Assembly (NCBI GenBank): GCA_041672385.1
Contig: JBAYZQ010000008.1
Location: 1-32,589, forward strand
Source of the DNA: JBAYZQ01 sp041672385
Lineage (GTDB): Bacteria; Spirochaetota; Spirochaetia; Sphaerochaetales; Sphaerochaetaceae
DNA: 32,589 bases
Reading direction: 5' to 3'
How positions within the stretch are numbered: position 1 is the stretch's first letter; every line of letters begins with the position of its first letter. The notes beneath the pieces were generated by a model. It was not told the origin of the DNA. It ran no database searches and worked only from the letters and a program-made list of their open reading frames with translations. This document shows positions 1 to 8,072 of this stretch, piece after piece. Position numbers and translations under genes: made by a program.

Positions 1-300
1 TATTCATGCTTTGTTGTTTACCTCTATTATTTTATTGCTCGTCAATATTTTCAAGAATATGAACATCCAGCTGAAGAAAAAGTAGTCGATGATGCATACT
101 TAAAAAAGGTGGGCATTAGCCCCCGAGAAAAAGAGATTCTTCTTTTATTATTTAAAGGAAATACATCCTATGAAATTGCTACAGAATTATATATCTCACA
201 CAACACTGTAAAAACCCATATTAAACATATCTATGAAAAGTTACATGTATCTACTCGTGTTCAACTATTCTCTCTACTATCTAGTCACAAAAAAGTATAA
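1..300 (+). CDS. LuxR-family transcriptional regulator, C-terminal part (5' end outside window)
   Basis: The frame is open from base 1, so this is the end of a longer gene. The first ~20 residues (YSCFVVYLYYFIARQYFQ) are hydrophobic and look like a last membrane segment. An acidic linker and a C-terminal LuxR/GerE helix-turn-helix follow. The typical pattern is visible: SPREKEILLLLFKG, then EIATELYISHNTVKTHIKHIYEKL and a VSTRVQL helix. Established: this domain binds promoter DNA as a dimer. Inference: the regulator is membrane-anchored and senses a signal through an N-terminal multi-pass region, an arrangement seen in several gut and oral bacteria. The methionine-free stretch before residue 37 means the GTG near base 109 is not the true start. 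No terminator is evident in the 93 bases before pyrH. The target genes cannot be read from this window. Confidence 0.8.
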   Translation, partial: YSCFVVYLYYFIARQYFQEYEHPAEEKVVDDAYLKKVGISPREKEILLLLFKGNTSYEIATELYISHNTVKTHIKHIYEKLHVSTRVQLFSLLSSHKKV

Positions 301-393
301 TCTAAAAATTCGATTGTCATTTTTTTTGCAAAGAAATTTATTTGAATCTTTTAATAATCCTATTATTGTGTATAATATCTGTGGAGTAAAAAT

Positions 394-1083
394 ATGAAAA
401 ACTTAACAGTAATATCTTTGGGAGGTTCTATCATAGCCCCAAATGGAGTTGATATTGAATTTCTAAAAAACTTTTATAGCAAAATATCAGAATTTCTTCA
501 AGAAAACAAAGAAAGAAAAATTATTATAGTATGTGGCGGTGGCGCTCCAGCTAGAGTCTATCAAGATGCTTATTATAAAATTGCTGAAAATATAAAAGAC
601 AGTGAAGCTGATTGGATTGGAGTCAAAGCTACTCATCTTAATGGACGACTAGTAAGAGCTATTTTTGATTCTTGGTGCTCAGAAGATCTTATTATAGATC
701 CAACTGAAAACATTGAATTTAAAAATCAAGTTCTTGTTGCAGCAGGTTGGAAACCAGGATTTTCTAGTGATACAGATGCAGTATATCTTGCCCAAAAATT
801 CAATGGAAAATTAATTGTAAATCTATCAAACATTGATAAAGTTTATTCTGCAGATCCAAAAACAAACCCTGAAGCTGTTCCTGTTGACCACTTCAGCTGG
901 AAAGATTTCATAGATATGGTAGGAACTAAATGGACACCTGGAGCAAACACTCCTTTTGACCCTATAGCTAGCCAAATTGCTAGAGATAACAAAATGAAAG
1001 TAATTTGCAGCGATGGAAGAAATATTCAAAACACACTTAATATACTAAATGGTCAAGCTTTTGAAGGAACCTTAATAGAATAA
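394..1083 (+). CDS. pyrH: UMP kinase, archaeal-type (amino acid kinase fold)
   Basis: This cytoplasmic enzyme would phosphorylate UMP to UDP with ATP in pyrimidine nucleotide synthesis. The 229-residue protein has the amino acid kinase fold. It starts with a phosphate-binding strand and loop (VISLGGSIIAP, residues 6-16). VCGGGAPARVYQDA follows near residues 46-59, with a C-terminal nucleotide-binding stretch containing DTDAVYLA and LSNIDKVYSADPK. The length and the GGGAPAR motif match the archaeal/spirochaetal UMP kinase subgroup better than the classic E. coli PyrH. ATG 394 is preceded by GGAG at 383-386 and a TATAAT hexamer at 371-376. A start of transcription near 383 would put the Shine-Dalgarno at the extreme 5' end of the mRNA. 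The last 31 bases overlap the 3' end of the convergent radical-SAM gene. Confidence 0.85.
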   Translation: MKNLTVISLGGSIIAPNGVDIEFLKNFYSKISEFLQENKERKIIIVCGGGAPARVYQDAYYKIAENIKDSEADWIGVKATHLNGRLVRAIFDSWCSEDLIIDPTENIEFKNQVLVAAGWKPGFSSDTDAVYLAQKFNGKLIVNLSNIDKVYSADPKTNPEAVPVDHFSWKDFIDMVGTKWTPGANTPFDPIASQIARDNKMKVICSDGRNIQNTLNILNGQAFEGTLIE

Positions 1084-2045
1084 GCATCCTTTAAACTTGA
1101 ATAATAAGGTAAAACTGAAGCCGAATCTTCATTAAAAGGATTTGTTCTTGTAAAATCTGGAATCCATTTTTTTTCATTTTCTTTTGGACTTCTTTCTTGA
1201 ACAAATCCATTTTCTATTTCTGCTTCATCCAAAAACCTTAAAATTTTTTCATAATCTTTTTTACTTATTGCATTAAAGTCATCATCCTCAAAGGGAGAAA
1301 CAAATTGAAACATTAAGGATAAATAGTATTTATCTTTAAAATCCTTAAACCACTTTAAAAATTCTAAAGTTTGTTTCACAGTATCTGGAAAAACTAAATG
1401 CCTAACAAGAGTTCCATAAAGGAAGCCTTTTCTCTCGTAAGTTCTTTTTTGAATAGAAGACAAATAGTCCATCACCATTTGAATATTTTTAACATATTTT
1501 TTCGTTCCACAGAATTTTTCTGCCACTTCATACGAAAAAGTCTTTACATCCATAAGGTATAAATCAACATAACCATTTATTAATTTTAATTGCTCTACAT
1601 TTTCAAATCCAGAAGAATTCCAAACAACGGGAAGTTTAAAACCTCTTTCTTGGGCATTTTTAAGAGCAATTATAATTGAAGGAATAAATTGGGTTCCAGT
1701 TACCAAATCAAGGGTATAAGCCCCCTCTTCTTGAAGAGCCAACATTAAGTTTGTTAATTCCTCAATTGAAACCTCTATTGAAGGTGGATTTGGATTATTT
1801 GCTATTTGATAATTCTGACAATAATGACAATGAAGAGGGCAAAAAGCAAAAAAGATAACTCCAGCACCCTTTTTACCTGATATACAAGGCTCTTCACCTT
1901 TATGTAATCCTACAAAGGAAACTGCTACATTACTAGTAGCAAAGCAAGCCCCTTTTTTTCCAGCGTTTCTGTTTATTTTACATTTATGAGGGCACAACTC
2001 ACAGTTATCATACATTTTCAAAAGTTCTTCATTGCTTGTTTTCAT
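1053..2045 (-). CDS. Radical SAM protein, PflX / putative pyruvate-formate-lyase-activating type
   Basis: This 330-residue protein carries the radical SAM cluster motif CPLHCHYC (Cys69, Cys73, Cys76), which binds a 4Fe-4S cluster and S-adenosylmethionine. A second cysteine cluster near the N-terminus (CELCPHKC, residues 15-22, with Cys34 and Cys54) is typical of the PflX/COG1313 group. The SPASM-free barrel continues to about residue 260 (VVWNSSGFE, DLYLMDVKTF). Established: members are annotated as activating-enzyme-like, but the substrate of this subgroup is not firmly known. No glycyl-radical enzyme lies in the window, so I do not assign a partner. GGAG about 9 nt before ATG 2045 supports the start. 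The gene converges on pyrH with a 31-bp overlap and is divergent from the patatin gene. Confidence 0.8.
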   Translation of the reverse strand: MKTSNEELLKMYDNCELCPHKCKINRNAGKKGACFATSNVAVSFVGLHKGEEPCISGKKGAGVIFFAFCPLHCHYCQNYQIANNPNPPSIEVSIEELTNLMLALQEEGAYTLDLVTGTQFIPSIIIALKNAQERGFKLPVVWNSSGFENVEQLKLINGYVDLYLMDVKTFSYEVAEKFCGTKKYVKNIQMVMDYLSSIQKRTYERKGFLYGTLVRHLVFPDTVKQTLEFLKWFKDFKDKYYLSLMFQFVSPFEDDDFNAISKKDYEKILRFLDEAEIENGFVQERSPKENEKKWIPDFTRTNPFNEDSASVLPYYSSLKDAYSIKVPSKA

Positions 2046-2062
2046 GTTTCACACTCCAATTA

Positions 2063-2091
2063 TTGACCTTCAAAAGAGATTGTATCATAAT
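2063..2091 (+). promoter_or_regulatory. Promoter of the patatin gene, probably giving a leaderless mRNA
   Basis: TTGACC (2063-2068) and CATAAT (2086-2091) are separated by exactly 17 bases, a good sigma-70 layout. The ATG at 2099 begins 7 bases after the -10 box, where transcription is expected to start. The intervening TTGTAAC has no Shine-Dalgarno. Confidence 0.55.
2079..2087 (-). promoter_or_regulatory. Extended -10 promoter of the radical-SAM gene
   Basis: On the minus strand the bases read TGATACAAT, an extended -10 element (TGn plus TACAAT at 2084-2079). A start near 2072 would give a ~26-nt leader that includes the GGAG ribosome binding site. The -35 region is poor. It overlaps the patatin promoter on the other strand. 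Confidence 0.45.
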
Positions 2092-2098
2092 TTGTAAC

Positions 2099-3100
2099 AT
2101 GAATCTTCCAAATATACTAAGACCCAAGAATAAAAAACTAAAAGATCGTTACATCCTCTGTTTAGATGGAGGAGGAATGCGAGGAATAATTCCAGTTGTA
2201 ATACTAAAAAAATTCTATTCAATGCTTAGTGGGAAAGAAGAAAAAACAAATTACCCCATTACCTCTTATTTTGATCTCATTTCAGGTACCTCAACAGGTG
2301 GTTTAATAGCCACAGCCCTTACCTGTGGAACAGGTATGAAACAAAGTCAAACAGGACATGGTGATCAAACTGACCTTCAAGGCTTAATTGATATTTACAA
2401 AGCCGATGGAAAAACTATTTTTCCTCAAGAATTGTTTACCAACCTCTTAAACCCAATTTCAGACAAATACCCAGTTCAACCAATTGAAAATCTTTTAAAG
2501 ACTTGGTTTGAAGATACACCTTTTCATGAAGCAAAAATACCAACCCTCGTAATGAGTTATAATGCTAGTTTGGGACTTCCTTTTGAAATGACAAGCACGG
2601 AGAACAAAGAACTTTTGGCTTGGGAAGTAGCAAGAAGCACCAGCGCAGCTCCAACTTATTTTTCTCCTTATAAAATTGGAAAAAATCTTCTAATAGATGG
2701 TGGAGTTATAGCAAATAACCCAAGTTTATATGCATATAAATATGCAAAAAGGCTTTATCCAGAATGTCAAAATTTTCATATTTTATCCCTTTCTACTTGC
2801 ACTATCCCCTACACGTTCAAAAAGAAAAGTTCCTATGGACTTTCAAGCTGGCTTTCTGTACATAAGATTTATTCAACTAGTCAAATGCAAACAGTAGAAG
2901 AAATTATTACTTGTTTTGAAGACTGTGACTATCTAAGAATTGATAAACCCTTGTCAAAAAGTATTCCAATGGACAACAGCCAACATCACAATATGATAAT
3001 GCTAGAAAAACACGGAGAGAAACTTTATAATAATTCTGAAGAAAAGCTCAAAACTTATTGCAATGGTCTTATTAAGAACAGAAAAATAAAGGAAAGATAA
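2099..3100 (+). CDS. Patatin-like phospholipase / acyl hydrolase
   Basis: This 333-residue Ser-Asp lipid acyl hydrolase has all patatin motifs. The oxyanion loop is DGGGMRG (residues 23-29). The nucleophile elbow is GTSTGG with Ser65, and the catalytic Asp is in DGG at Asp200. No signal peptide or membrane segment is seen, so it should be cytosolic. I start at ATG 2099 because the upstream in-frame residues look like non-coding filler and a promoter sits directly before this ATG. An upstream ATG at 2036 would overlap the divergent gene. The next gene begins on the base after its stop, so the two are surely co-transcribed. Established: bacterial patatins of this size act as phospholipases, sometimes as toxic effectors. 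Inference only: the substrate here is unknown, and no nucleotide cyclase that would suggest an anti-phage role is nearby. Confidence 0.85.
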   Translation: MNLPNILRPKNKKLKDRYILCLDGGGMRGIIPVVILKKFYSMLSGKEEKTNYPITSYFDLISGTSTGGLIATALTCGTGMKQSQTGHGDQTDLQGLIDIYKADGKTIFPQELFTNLLNPISDKYPVQPIENLLKTWFEDTPFHEAKIPTLVMSYNASLGLPFEMTSTENKELLAWEVARSTSAAPTYFSPYKIGKNLLIDGGVIANNPSLYAYKYAKRLYPECQNFHILSLSTCTIPYTFKKKSSYGLSSWLSVHKIYSTSQMQTVEEIITCFEDCDYLRIDKPLSKSIPMDNSQHHNMIMLEKHGEKLYNNSEEKLKTYCNGLIKNRKIKER

Positions 3101-3502
3101 ATGGCTTCACATCCCAAACAAATAGTACTTGAAGAAACCATTCAAAAAATGTGCAATGAGCTTGACATTTATCTTGAAGACCATTTTGGGTCAAACTATC
3201 CTCTCCATCCCAACCGTCCAAAAAGGGGAATGACCGCAAGTGGAATATATGATGGGCTTTTTTCAACCACTGCTGTTTTTACCCTTGGCTATGGGTCAAA
3301 ATCAGGACGGGGTTATATAATTACCATTGAAATTAGAACCTTAAGTAATGTAAACAAAGTTGATAGGGATGCTATAGAAGAAAGTGGAATAGGATACTTT
3401 AAAACACTACTTCCGCAATTTTTCCCTGAAAGAAAATTAATAGTAGTAAAAGATAAAAATGTTTATAAATTAGTTGGAGACTTCAGTCTGGGAGAGGTCT
3501 GA
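3101..3502 (+). CDS. Conserved-looking protein of unknown function, co-transcribed with the patatin
   Basis: I do not recognise this 133-residue protein. The N-terminal third is helical (IVLEETIQKMCNELDIYLEDHF). A glycine-rich strand region follows (FTLGYGSKSGRGYIITIEIRTLS), then a helix with FKTLLPQFFPER and a final strand pair. It has no signal peptide, no membrane segment and no cysteine motif, and appears to be a small soluble alpha/beta protein. ATG 3101 follows the patatin TAA directly and is preceded by AAAGGAAAG, so translation is probably coupled. Its last 33 bases overlap the end of the convergent kinase gene. Inference: it may be a regulator or partner of the patatin. Codon use matches its neighbours, which argues for a real gene. 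Confidence 0.7.
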   Translation: MASHPKQIVLEETIQKMCNELDIYLEDHFGSNYPLHPNRPKRGMTASGIYDGLFSTTAVFTLGYGSKSGRGYIITIEIRTLSNVNKVDRDAIEESGIGYFKTLLPQFFPERKLIVVKDKNVYKLVGDFSLGEV

Positions 3503-4315
3503 TAAAACTAGAGAAGGGCAAATACCATGCTTTTCTTCAAATCCAGCCTCAATTGTCCTTTTAATTGCTTTTTCAGTAAAAAGAGAGGCTAATTTCAAAG
3601 CTGAAATAAAATCTTTTTTTCTAAGCATCAAAGCAACCATTACAGAACAGAAAAAATCTCCACTTCCAGGAAGAGAAATCTTTTCTCTATTATGAGTATA
3701 AATACCCTCTTGATTACTCTTTGTAAGGAATGCTAATTTACAAGTCTTTTGATCAGAAGGAATACTTGTTATTACAATATTTGAAAGAGGAGAAAGTTCT
3801 CTAAGTCCATATAAAACATCGTTTATTCCAAACTTTTCAACATCTTCTTCCTTCTTTTGAGTTAAAAGGAGAGCCTCTGTAAAGTTTGGAGTAATTAAAT
3901 CAGCATGTTTAATTAAATCTTTCATTTTATCTCTTTGCAAATCATTAAAACCTGTATAATAAGAGCCATGGTCCCCAAGCACCGGATCAATAACAGTAAA
4001 AAGATTATTTTCCTTATTTTTGATTAAAAACTTCTCAACCTGATTCATGATAGCTACATCTGAAATAAACCCTGAATAAAATCCATCGAATTTAATCTTT
4101 TCAGTTTCAAGAACTTCAAAAATTCTTTGTGTTTCTTTTTTGAGACTATGTTTATAAACACCCGTAAACCCATCAGTTTGAGTTGATAGCACGGCCGTAG
4201 CAATTGGACAGGCTTCAACTTTTAAAGCCTCAAGTACGGGTATTACTACAGTCAATGAAGACTTAGAATAGGTACATAAATCATGAACAACTAAACATTT
4301 TAAAATATCGCTCAT
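3470..4315 (-). CDS. Pyridoxal kinase-like PfkB-family kinase
   Basis: This 281-residue ribokinase-fold protein most resembles pyridoxal/pyridoxamine kinases (PdxY/PdxK), which make pyridoxal phosphate for PLP enzymes such as SHMT, KBL and GcvP in this window. The N-terminus has the HDLCTYSKSS pattern in place of the usual S-x-V-x-x-G-xVG. TQTDGFTG lies near residues 46-52, and VIDPVLGDHGSYY at 108-120 is typical. The anion-hole motif GSGDFF holds the likely catalytic base Asp220. TPNFTEALLL (142-151) is the conserved TPN region. The length is normal. A hydroxymethylpyrimidine kinase is possible but less likely. ATG 4315 lies downstream of a good promoter. The 3' end overlaps the 133-residue gene by 33 bp. 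Confidence 0.72.
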   Translation of the reverse strand: MSDILKCLVVHDLCTYSKSSLTVVIPVLEALKVEACPIATAVLSTQTDGFTGVYKHSLKKETQRIFEVLETEKIKFDGFYSGFISDVAIMNQVEKFLIKNKENNLFTVIDPVLGDHGSYYTGFNDLQRDKMKDLIKHADLITPNFTEALLLTQKKEEDVEKFGINDVLYGLRELSPLSNIVITSIPSDQKTCKLAFLTKSNQEGIYTHNREKISLPGSGDFFCSVMVALMLRKKDFISALKLASLFTEKAIKRTIEAGFEEKHGICPSLVLSDLSQTEVSN

Positions 4316-4335
4316 CCTTAACTCTCTTTTAACTG

Positions 4336-4364
4336 AGTATAGTAAATACCTGTACTGTAATCAA
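4336..4364 (-). promoter_or_regulatory. Promoter of the pyridoxal kinase-like gene
   Basis: On the minus strand TTGATT (4364-4359) and TATACT (4341-4336) are spaced by 17 bases. A start near 4329 would leave a ~14-nt leader with a weak GAGAG ribosome site. Confidence 0.6.
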
Positions 4365-4382
4365 TGAAAAATTGTTTTTTTG

Positions 4383-4411
4383 TTTCATCTCTCTTTCCTT
4401 TCTGATAGAAT
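4383..4411 (+). promoter_or_regulatory. Promoter of the phosphohexose mutase gene
   Basis: TTTCAT (4383-4388), a 17-base spacer and TAGAAT (4406-4411) are present. TGA just before the hexamer makes an extended -10. GGGAGGA at 4424-4430 precedes ATG 4434. Confidence 0.6.
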
Positions 4412-4433
4412 ACCTACTGTATTGGGAGGAATA

Positions 4434-6077
4434 ATGGAACAATTTATTTATGATGAAATTCAAAAAGAAAAACAAGATATGATAATTTCAGCCAGTGGAT
4501 GGAGGAAAATCTTCGTAGAAAGCCAAAAAGAAGAAGATCCCAACAGCAAAGTTAATCTTCCAAATTTATTGATTTGTCGCTCAGTCGCTTTAGCTTTTGC
4601 AAAAGCTCTTAAACCGACAAAACCAATATTAATTGGAACTGATACTAGACCAACAGGACCAGTTATTGCTGAAAATTGCTGTGCAGTTTGGGAAAAAATG
4701 GGAATTGAATACAAATATGTAGGACAAATAGCTACACCTGAAATTTTGGCTGAAAGTCAAACTGGCTCTTACAGTAGTTTTTATTACATATCAGCCAGTC
4801 ATAACCCAATTGGTCATAATGGTTTTAAATTTGGATCTAATGGAGGAGTATTCAATAAAGAAGAAGTACAACCTATAATTAATGAATTTGAAAAAATTAT
4901 TGAAAATAAAGTTGAACTTGATTTTTTAAGTAATATAATAATAAATAAAATTAATCCTGATTTAGAATTAAAAAGAAAAGCCAGTGAAACCTATCGAAAA
5001 TTCATAATTAAAATTATATTTGGAGAAGAAAAACCAAAATCTGGAAAAAAGATAGGTGTAGCAATCGATTTTAATGGTAGTGCTAGAACACTCAGTATAG
5101 ATGAAAAATTATTATCATCTCTTAATATTGAAACCTCCTCGATTAATGCAAAGGCTGGAAATATAGTTCATGCTATTGTTCCCGAAGCTGAAAACCTTGA
5201 ATACTGTAAAGAACAACTTCAAAAATGTTACGATGCAAACCCTTATTACGCTTTAGGTTATATGCCTGATTGCGATGGAGATCGGGGAAATCTAGTTTAT
5301 ATAAACAAAAATGGAAAAGCTGAAATTTTATCCGCACAACAAGTTTTTGCCCTAACAGTTTATGCTAGTCTATCTTTTTGCAAAGACTCAAAAAAAGCAA
5401 TTGCCTGTAACGGACCAACCAGCTTAAGGATTGATGAAATATGCAAAAGAAAAGATGCTAAATGTTTTAGAAGCGAAGTCGGAGAAGCTAATGTTGTGAA
5501 TCTAGCTCATAACTTAAGGAATCAAGGTTACAAAGTGCCAATGTGTGGAGAAGGATCTAATGGAGGTTGTATTTTGTATCCTAGTAAAGTAAGAGACCCT
5601 CTTACAACAGTACTGACAGTAATAAAACTTCTTCAAAGTTCAAATAATGATCTTCCAAACTTACTTGAGGTTTTACCAAAATTCACCACTACCGATGCCT
5701 TTAGTGACCTAGCGGGATTAAAGGTTCGTAACAAAGATTATAAAACCTTAAAAAACAATTATGAAAAGCTTTTCAAAGAAAGATGGAATAGTCTTAAACA
5801 ACAAACTGGATTTGATAATTTTCGTGAATACCAAACTCAAGGGACAAAAGAAAAAGAAGGAATTGGAGAAGAGTTTAGAAGTGGAGAAGCTAAAGGAGGA
5901 CTTAAAATAGCTTTTTTTGATGATAAAGAAGAAGTTTTAGGTTTCATCTGGCTTCGGCCAAGTGGAACAGAACCCCTTTTAAGATTAATGGCAGATGTAA
6001 AAGGAGAAAATCAAGAATTACATGATTTACTTCTTTCCTTTCAAAGAACTTTGATAATTGATGCTCAACAGAAATAA
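4434..6077 (+). CDS. Phosphoglucomutase / phosphomannomutase family enzyme
   Basis: This 547-residue alpha-D-phosphohexomutase would interconvert hexose 1- and 6-phosphates (glucose or mannose) via a phosphoserine. The catalytic loop SASHNP has Ser122. The metal loop DCDGDR is at 279-284. The sugar loop is C-GEGSNGG at 372-378, and the phosphate loop RPSGTEP is at 508-514. The sugar loop differs from the common GEESGH or GEMSGH forms and is closer to the GEGNGG type of some archaeal-like members, so substrate choice between glucose, mannose and glucosamine cannot be fixed from sequence. I start at 4434 because GGGAGGA precedes it and a promoter lies upstream; the in-frame codons from 4380 overlap that promoter. 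The gene ends one base before the convergent hexokinase gene, its likely partner in hexose phosphate metabolism. Confidence 0.85.
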   Translation: MEQFIYDEIQKEKQDMIISASGWRKIFVESQKEEDPNSKVNLPNLLICRSVALAFAKALKPTKPILIGTDTRPTGPVIAENCCAVWEKMGIEYKYVGQIATPEILAESQTGSYSSFYYISASHNPIGHNGFKFGSNGGVFNKEEVQPIINEFEKIIENKVELDFLSNIIINKINPDLELKRKASETYRKFIIKIIFGEEKPKSGKKIGVAIDFNGSARTLSIDEKLLSSLNIETSSINAKAGNIVHAIVPEAENLEYCKEQLQKCYDANPYYALGYMPDCDGDRGNLVYINKNGKAEILSAQQVFALTVYASLSFCKDSKKAIACNGPTSLRIDEICKRKDAKCFRSEVGEANVVNLAHNLRNQGYKVPMCGEGSNGGCILYPSKVRDPLTTVLTVIKLLQSSNNDLPNLLEVLPKFTTTDAFSDLAGLKVRNKDYKTLKNNYEKLFKERWNSLKQQTGFDNFREYQTQGTKEKEGIGEEFRSGEAKGGLKIAFFDDKEEVLGFIWLRPSGTEPLLRLMADVKGENQELHDLLLSFQRTLIIDAQQK

Positions 6078-7373
6078 CTATTTACTTAATGCAGCTATCG
6101 CAGCACCAATTGTTGGAGAGTCTTCAATATTGATAAATCGATAACTAATTCCAAGTTTTTCAGTAAGATGAAGATGAAGATAATAATCGGTGTAAAATTT
6201 TAAAAATTCTGTCTTATAAAAAGTTGTACCATCAGCATTTATACAAATTGGATGACAAGGATTGAACCCTTCTCCAGTCTTTAAAATCACAGCTGCAAGA
6301 TTTGCGGCTGTTAAAAAAGCAGAACGCTTAATATAAGCACTTAGAAGAACATAAAGAGAAGCAGCATCTTTTTCATTATCTTTTACTAACCTCACTAAAA
6401 GATAATCTTCATTGTAAGGTTGTTCCAAATAGTTACTCATTTGAGTAGTATTTAAATCTTCTAAATCTAAAAATTTCTTACTAGTTTCTTTCGAAAAAAC
6501 TTCTGCCTTGGCTGCTTTTTTCATAAGATGCAAAGCGGCCTTTCCCAAATACGCTCCACTTATCATTTTCTCAAAATGATAACTCGTAGGATCTTTGGTA
6601 GTATCTAAAAACTCTCGGTCCGTTTCTGTAAGAACAAGATCATAATTTCCACTTTCAACATTTATAATCTGCCTTCCTGCCTTTAGAGCATCAATCTTCT
6701 TAATCAACTCATTTCTTTCGCTATAGGCAGTATTTGTCCCAGTTCCAAGAATATATCCAATAAAGGAGGAATAATAATTATTTGAATCAATGGATTTTCC
6801 AGCAAGAAGAGTTGCAACGGTATCATTTACAACCGCATATTTCATTTTTTTAACATCATGACCTCTATCAGTTAGTTCCTGAAGTAAAGATTTTGCTACG
6901 GGTTGACCTACTACTTCCTTTGCCTTTATTTCTTTACTGAAATACAAAGGAATACCATCTAAATCTTCGGTAATTTTTGCTGCATAGGAAAAGCAAATTC
7001 CAATTCTATTACAGCCTGTTCCAATAAATCTTTCAACTTGGTCTGCAAAAATAGAAAAAAATTCTTTTTTGGAAACTTCCTTCTCAATACCAGGCATTTT
7101 TGTCTTTTTAAATCCAGTAATTTCTGGTTCTAAATTTTTCTGAAAAGTTACCATACAAGATCTTAAATTTGTTCCACCTGCATCTAAGACAATAATAGAT
7201 TCACCCTCTTTTATTTCAAAACTATCCTTACAAAAAGTTGGAATCATTGGTAAAGAAGAAGAACCGTCATATAATCCCTTACTCATCTGTTCAAGAAAAT
7301 CATTACAAATATCTGAAAATTTTAAATTTTGCACATCAAAATTTAATTCCTGTAAAAACTGCTTAACTTTCAT
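6078..7373 (-). CDS. Hexokinase (eukaryote-like family)
   Basis: This 431-residue cytoplasmic enzyme would phosphorylate glucose or another hexose with ATP at the start of glycolysis. It shows the hexokinase/actin-fold signatures of the eukaryotic-type family rather than the short bacterial ROK type. Phosphate-1 is LDAGGTNLRS (Asp64 region). The catalytic base is in VVNDTVATLL (Asp184). GYILGTGTNTAYSE spans 207-219, and a C-terminal adenosine region ends in DSPTIGAAIAAL. AAAGGA precedes ATG 7373. The exported-protein gene upstream ends 12 bases before this start, so the two likely form one transcript. The stop abuts the convergent mutase stop with no intergenic base, leaving no room for a terminator. 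Sugar range is unknown. Confidence 0.87.
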   Translation of the reverse strand: MKVKQFLQELNFDVQNLKFSDICNDFLEQMSKGLYDGSSSLPMIPTFCKDSFEIKEGESIIVLDAGGTNLRSCMVTFQKNLEPEITGFKKTKMPGIEKEVSKKEFFSIFADQVERFIGTGCNRIGICFSYAAKITEDLDGIPLYFSKEIKAKEVVGQPVAKSLLQELTDRGHDVKKMKYAVVNDTVATLLAGKSIDSNNYYSSFIGYILGTGTNTAYSERNELIKKIDALKAGRQIINVESGNYDLVLTETDREFLDTTKDPTSYHFEKMISGAYLGKAALHLMKKAAKAEVFSKETSKKFLDLEDLNTTQMSNYLEQPYNEDYLLVRLVKDNEKDAASLYVLLSAYIKRSAFLTAANLAAVILKTGEGFNPCHPICINADGTTFYKTEFLKFYTDYYLHLHLTEKLGISYRFINIEDSPTIGAAIAALSK

Positions 7374-7385
7374 AAAAAAAATCCT

Positions 7386-8066
7386 TTAATTAAAATTTAC
7401 ATGATAGAAAATTGGTTCTGAAGAATATTTTTTGCCATTAATATAGAAAATATCAACAGGACTTACTTTAAAATCTCCATTACCTAAAATTTCAAGTTCA
7501 AAACTTCCTTTGATATTTATATCTTGGCAAACTCCACTTCCTTGAACGGTCATATCACAAACTAGATAAAGATTACCATCAATTTCATTTTCTGAAAACA
7601 CATCTTGATATAACTTTGTAAATTCTTCAGAAAAGTTGTAATAAAGATATATATTACCACTTAGCAAATACTGTCCCGTCTTGTAATTCTCTTGAGTTAA
7701 ATAAGAATAAAGATAAAACAATAAAGGAGAAAGTTTTACACTTTCTTTTCCCGTAATTAATCTTAAAATATAATTAGTATTTCCAATATGTTCACTCAAA
7801 GTTTGCTTATAACTATAAAGATCAGTTAGAAGAAAAGAAATTCTTGAAGGTATATCTTTATTACTAGAAATATTAATAGAAGTACTAGGCAATTCAATAA
7901 CTGGTTCGTTCATTGAACAAGCCAAAGCCGTAATCGCGGAATTGACTATTACTGCAAAAGATTTTGAAATATCTTTATTAGAAATAGCAACAGGTTCATC
8001 TGTTGCACATAAGGAAAAAGATAATACCAAAATTAAAACAACAGTTATCAGCTTTTTTTCTGTCAT
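7386..8066 (-). CDS. Exported protein of unknown function
   Basis: I do not recognise this 226-residue protein. It begins with a clear signal peptide (MTEKKLITVVLILVLSFSLCA). The Cys near the cleavage site has Leu before it, so a lipobox is doubtful and type I cleavage after CA is more likely. The mature part is a mixed alpha/beta chain with ISFLLTDLYSYKQTL in its first half. Its C-terminal half is beta-rich (GNLYLVCDMTVQG, IKGSFELEILGNGDFKV), as in periplasmic or surface proteins. I choose ATG 8066 over the upstream in-frame ATG 8081 because a TATTAT -10 box lies between the two, 6 bases before 8066. There is no Shine-Dalgarno, so the mRNA may be leaderless. It precedes hexokinase in the same transcript, but a functional link is not obvious. 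Confidence 0.7.
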   Translation of the reverse strand: MTEKKLITVVLILVLSFSLCATDEPVAISNKDISKSFAVIVNSAITALACSMNEPVIELPSTSINISSNKDIPSRISFLLTDLYSYKQTLSEHIGNTNYILRLITGKESVKLSPLLFYLYSYLTQENYKTGQYLLSGNIYLYYNFSEEFTKLYQDVFSENEIDGNLYLVCDMTVQGSGVCQDINIKGSFELEILGNGDFKVSPVDIFYINGKKYSSEPIFYHVNFN

Positions 8067-8072
8067 AAATAT

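Noticed and set aside
2036..2098. Earlier patatin start at ATG 2036
   Set aside because: It would overlap the divergent radical-SAM start, and the encoded residues look like non-coding sequence; the promoter lies within.
2099..3502. CBASS-type anti-phage system (patatin effector CapV)
   Set aside because: No CD-NTase, CapP or other defence gene is near; the partner shows no nucleotidyltransferase motif, and the neighbours are housekeeping genes.
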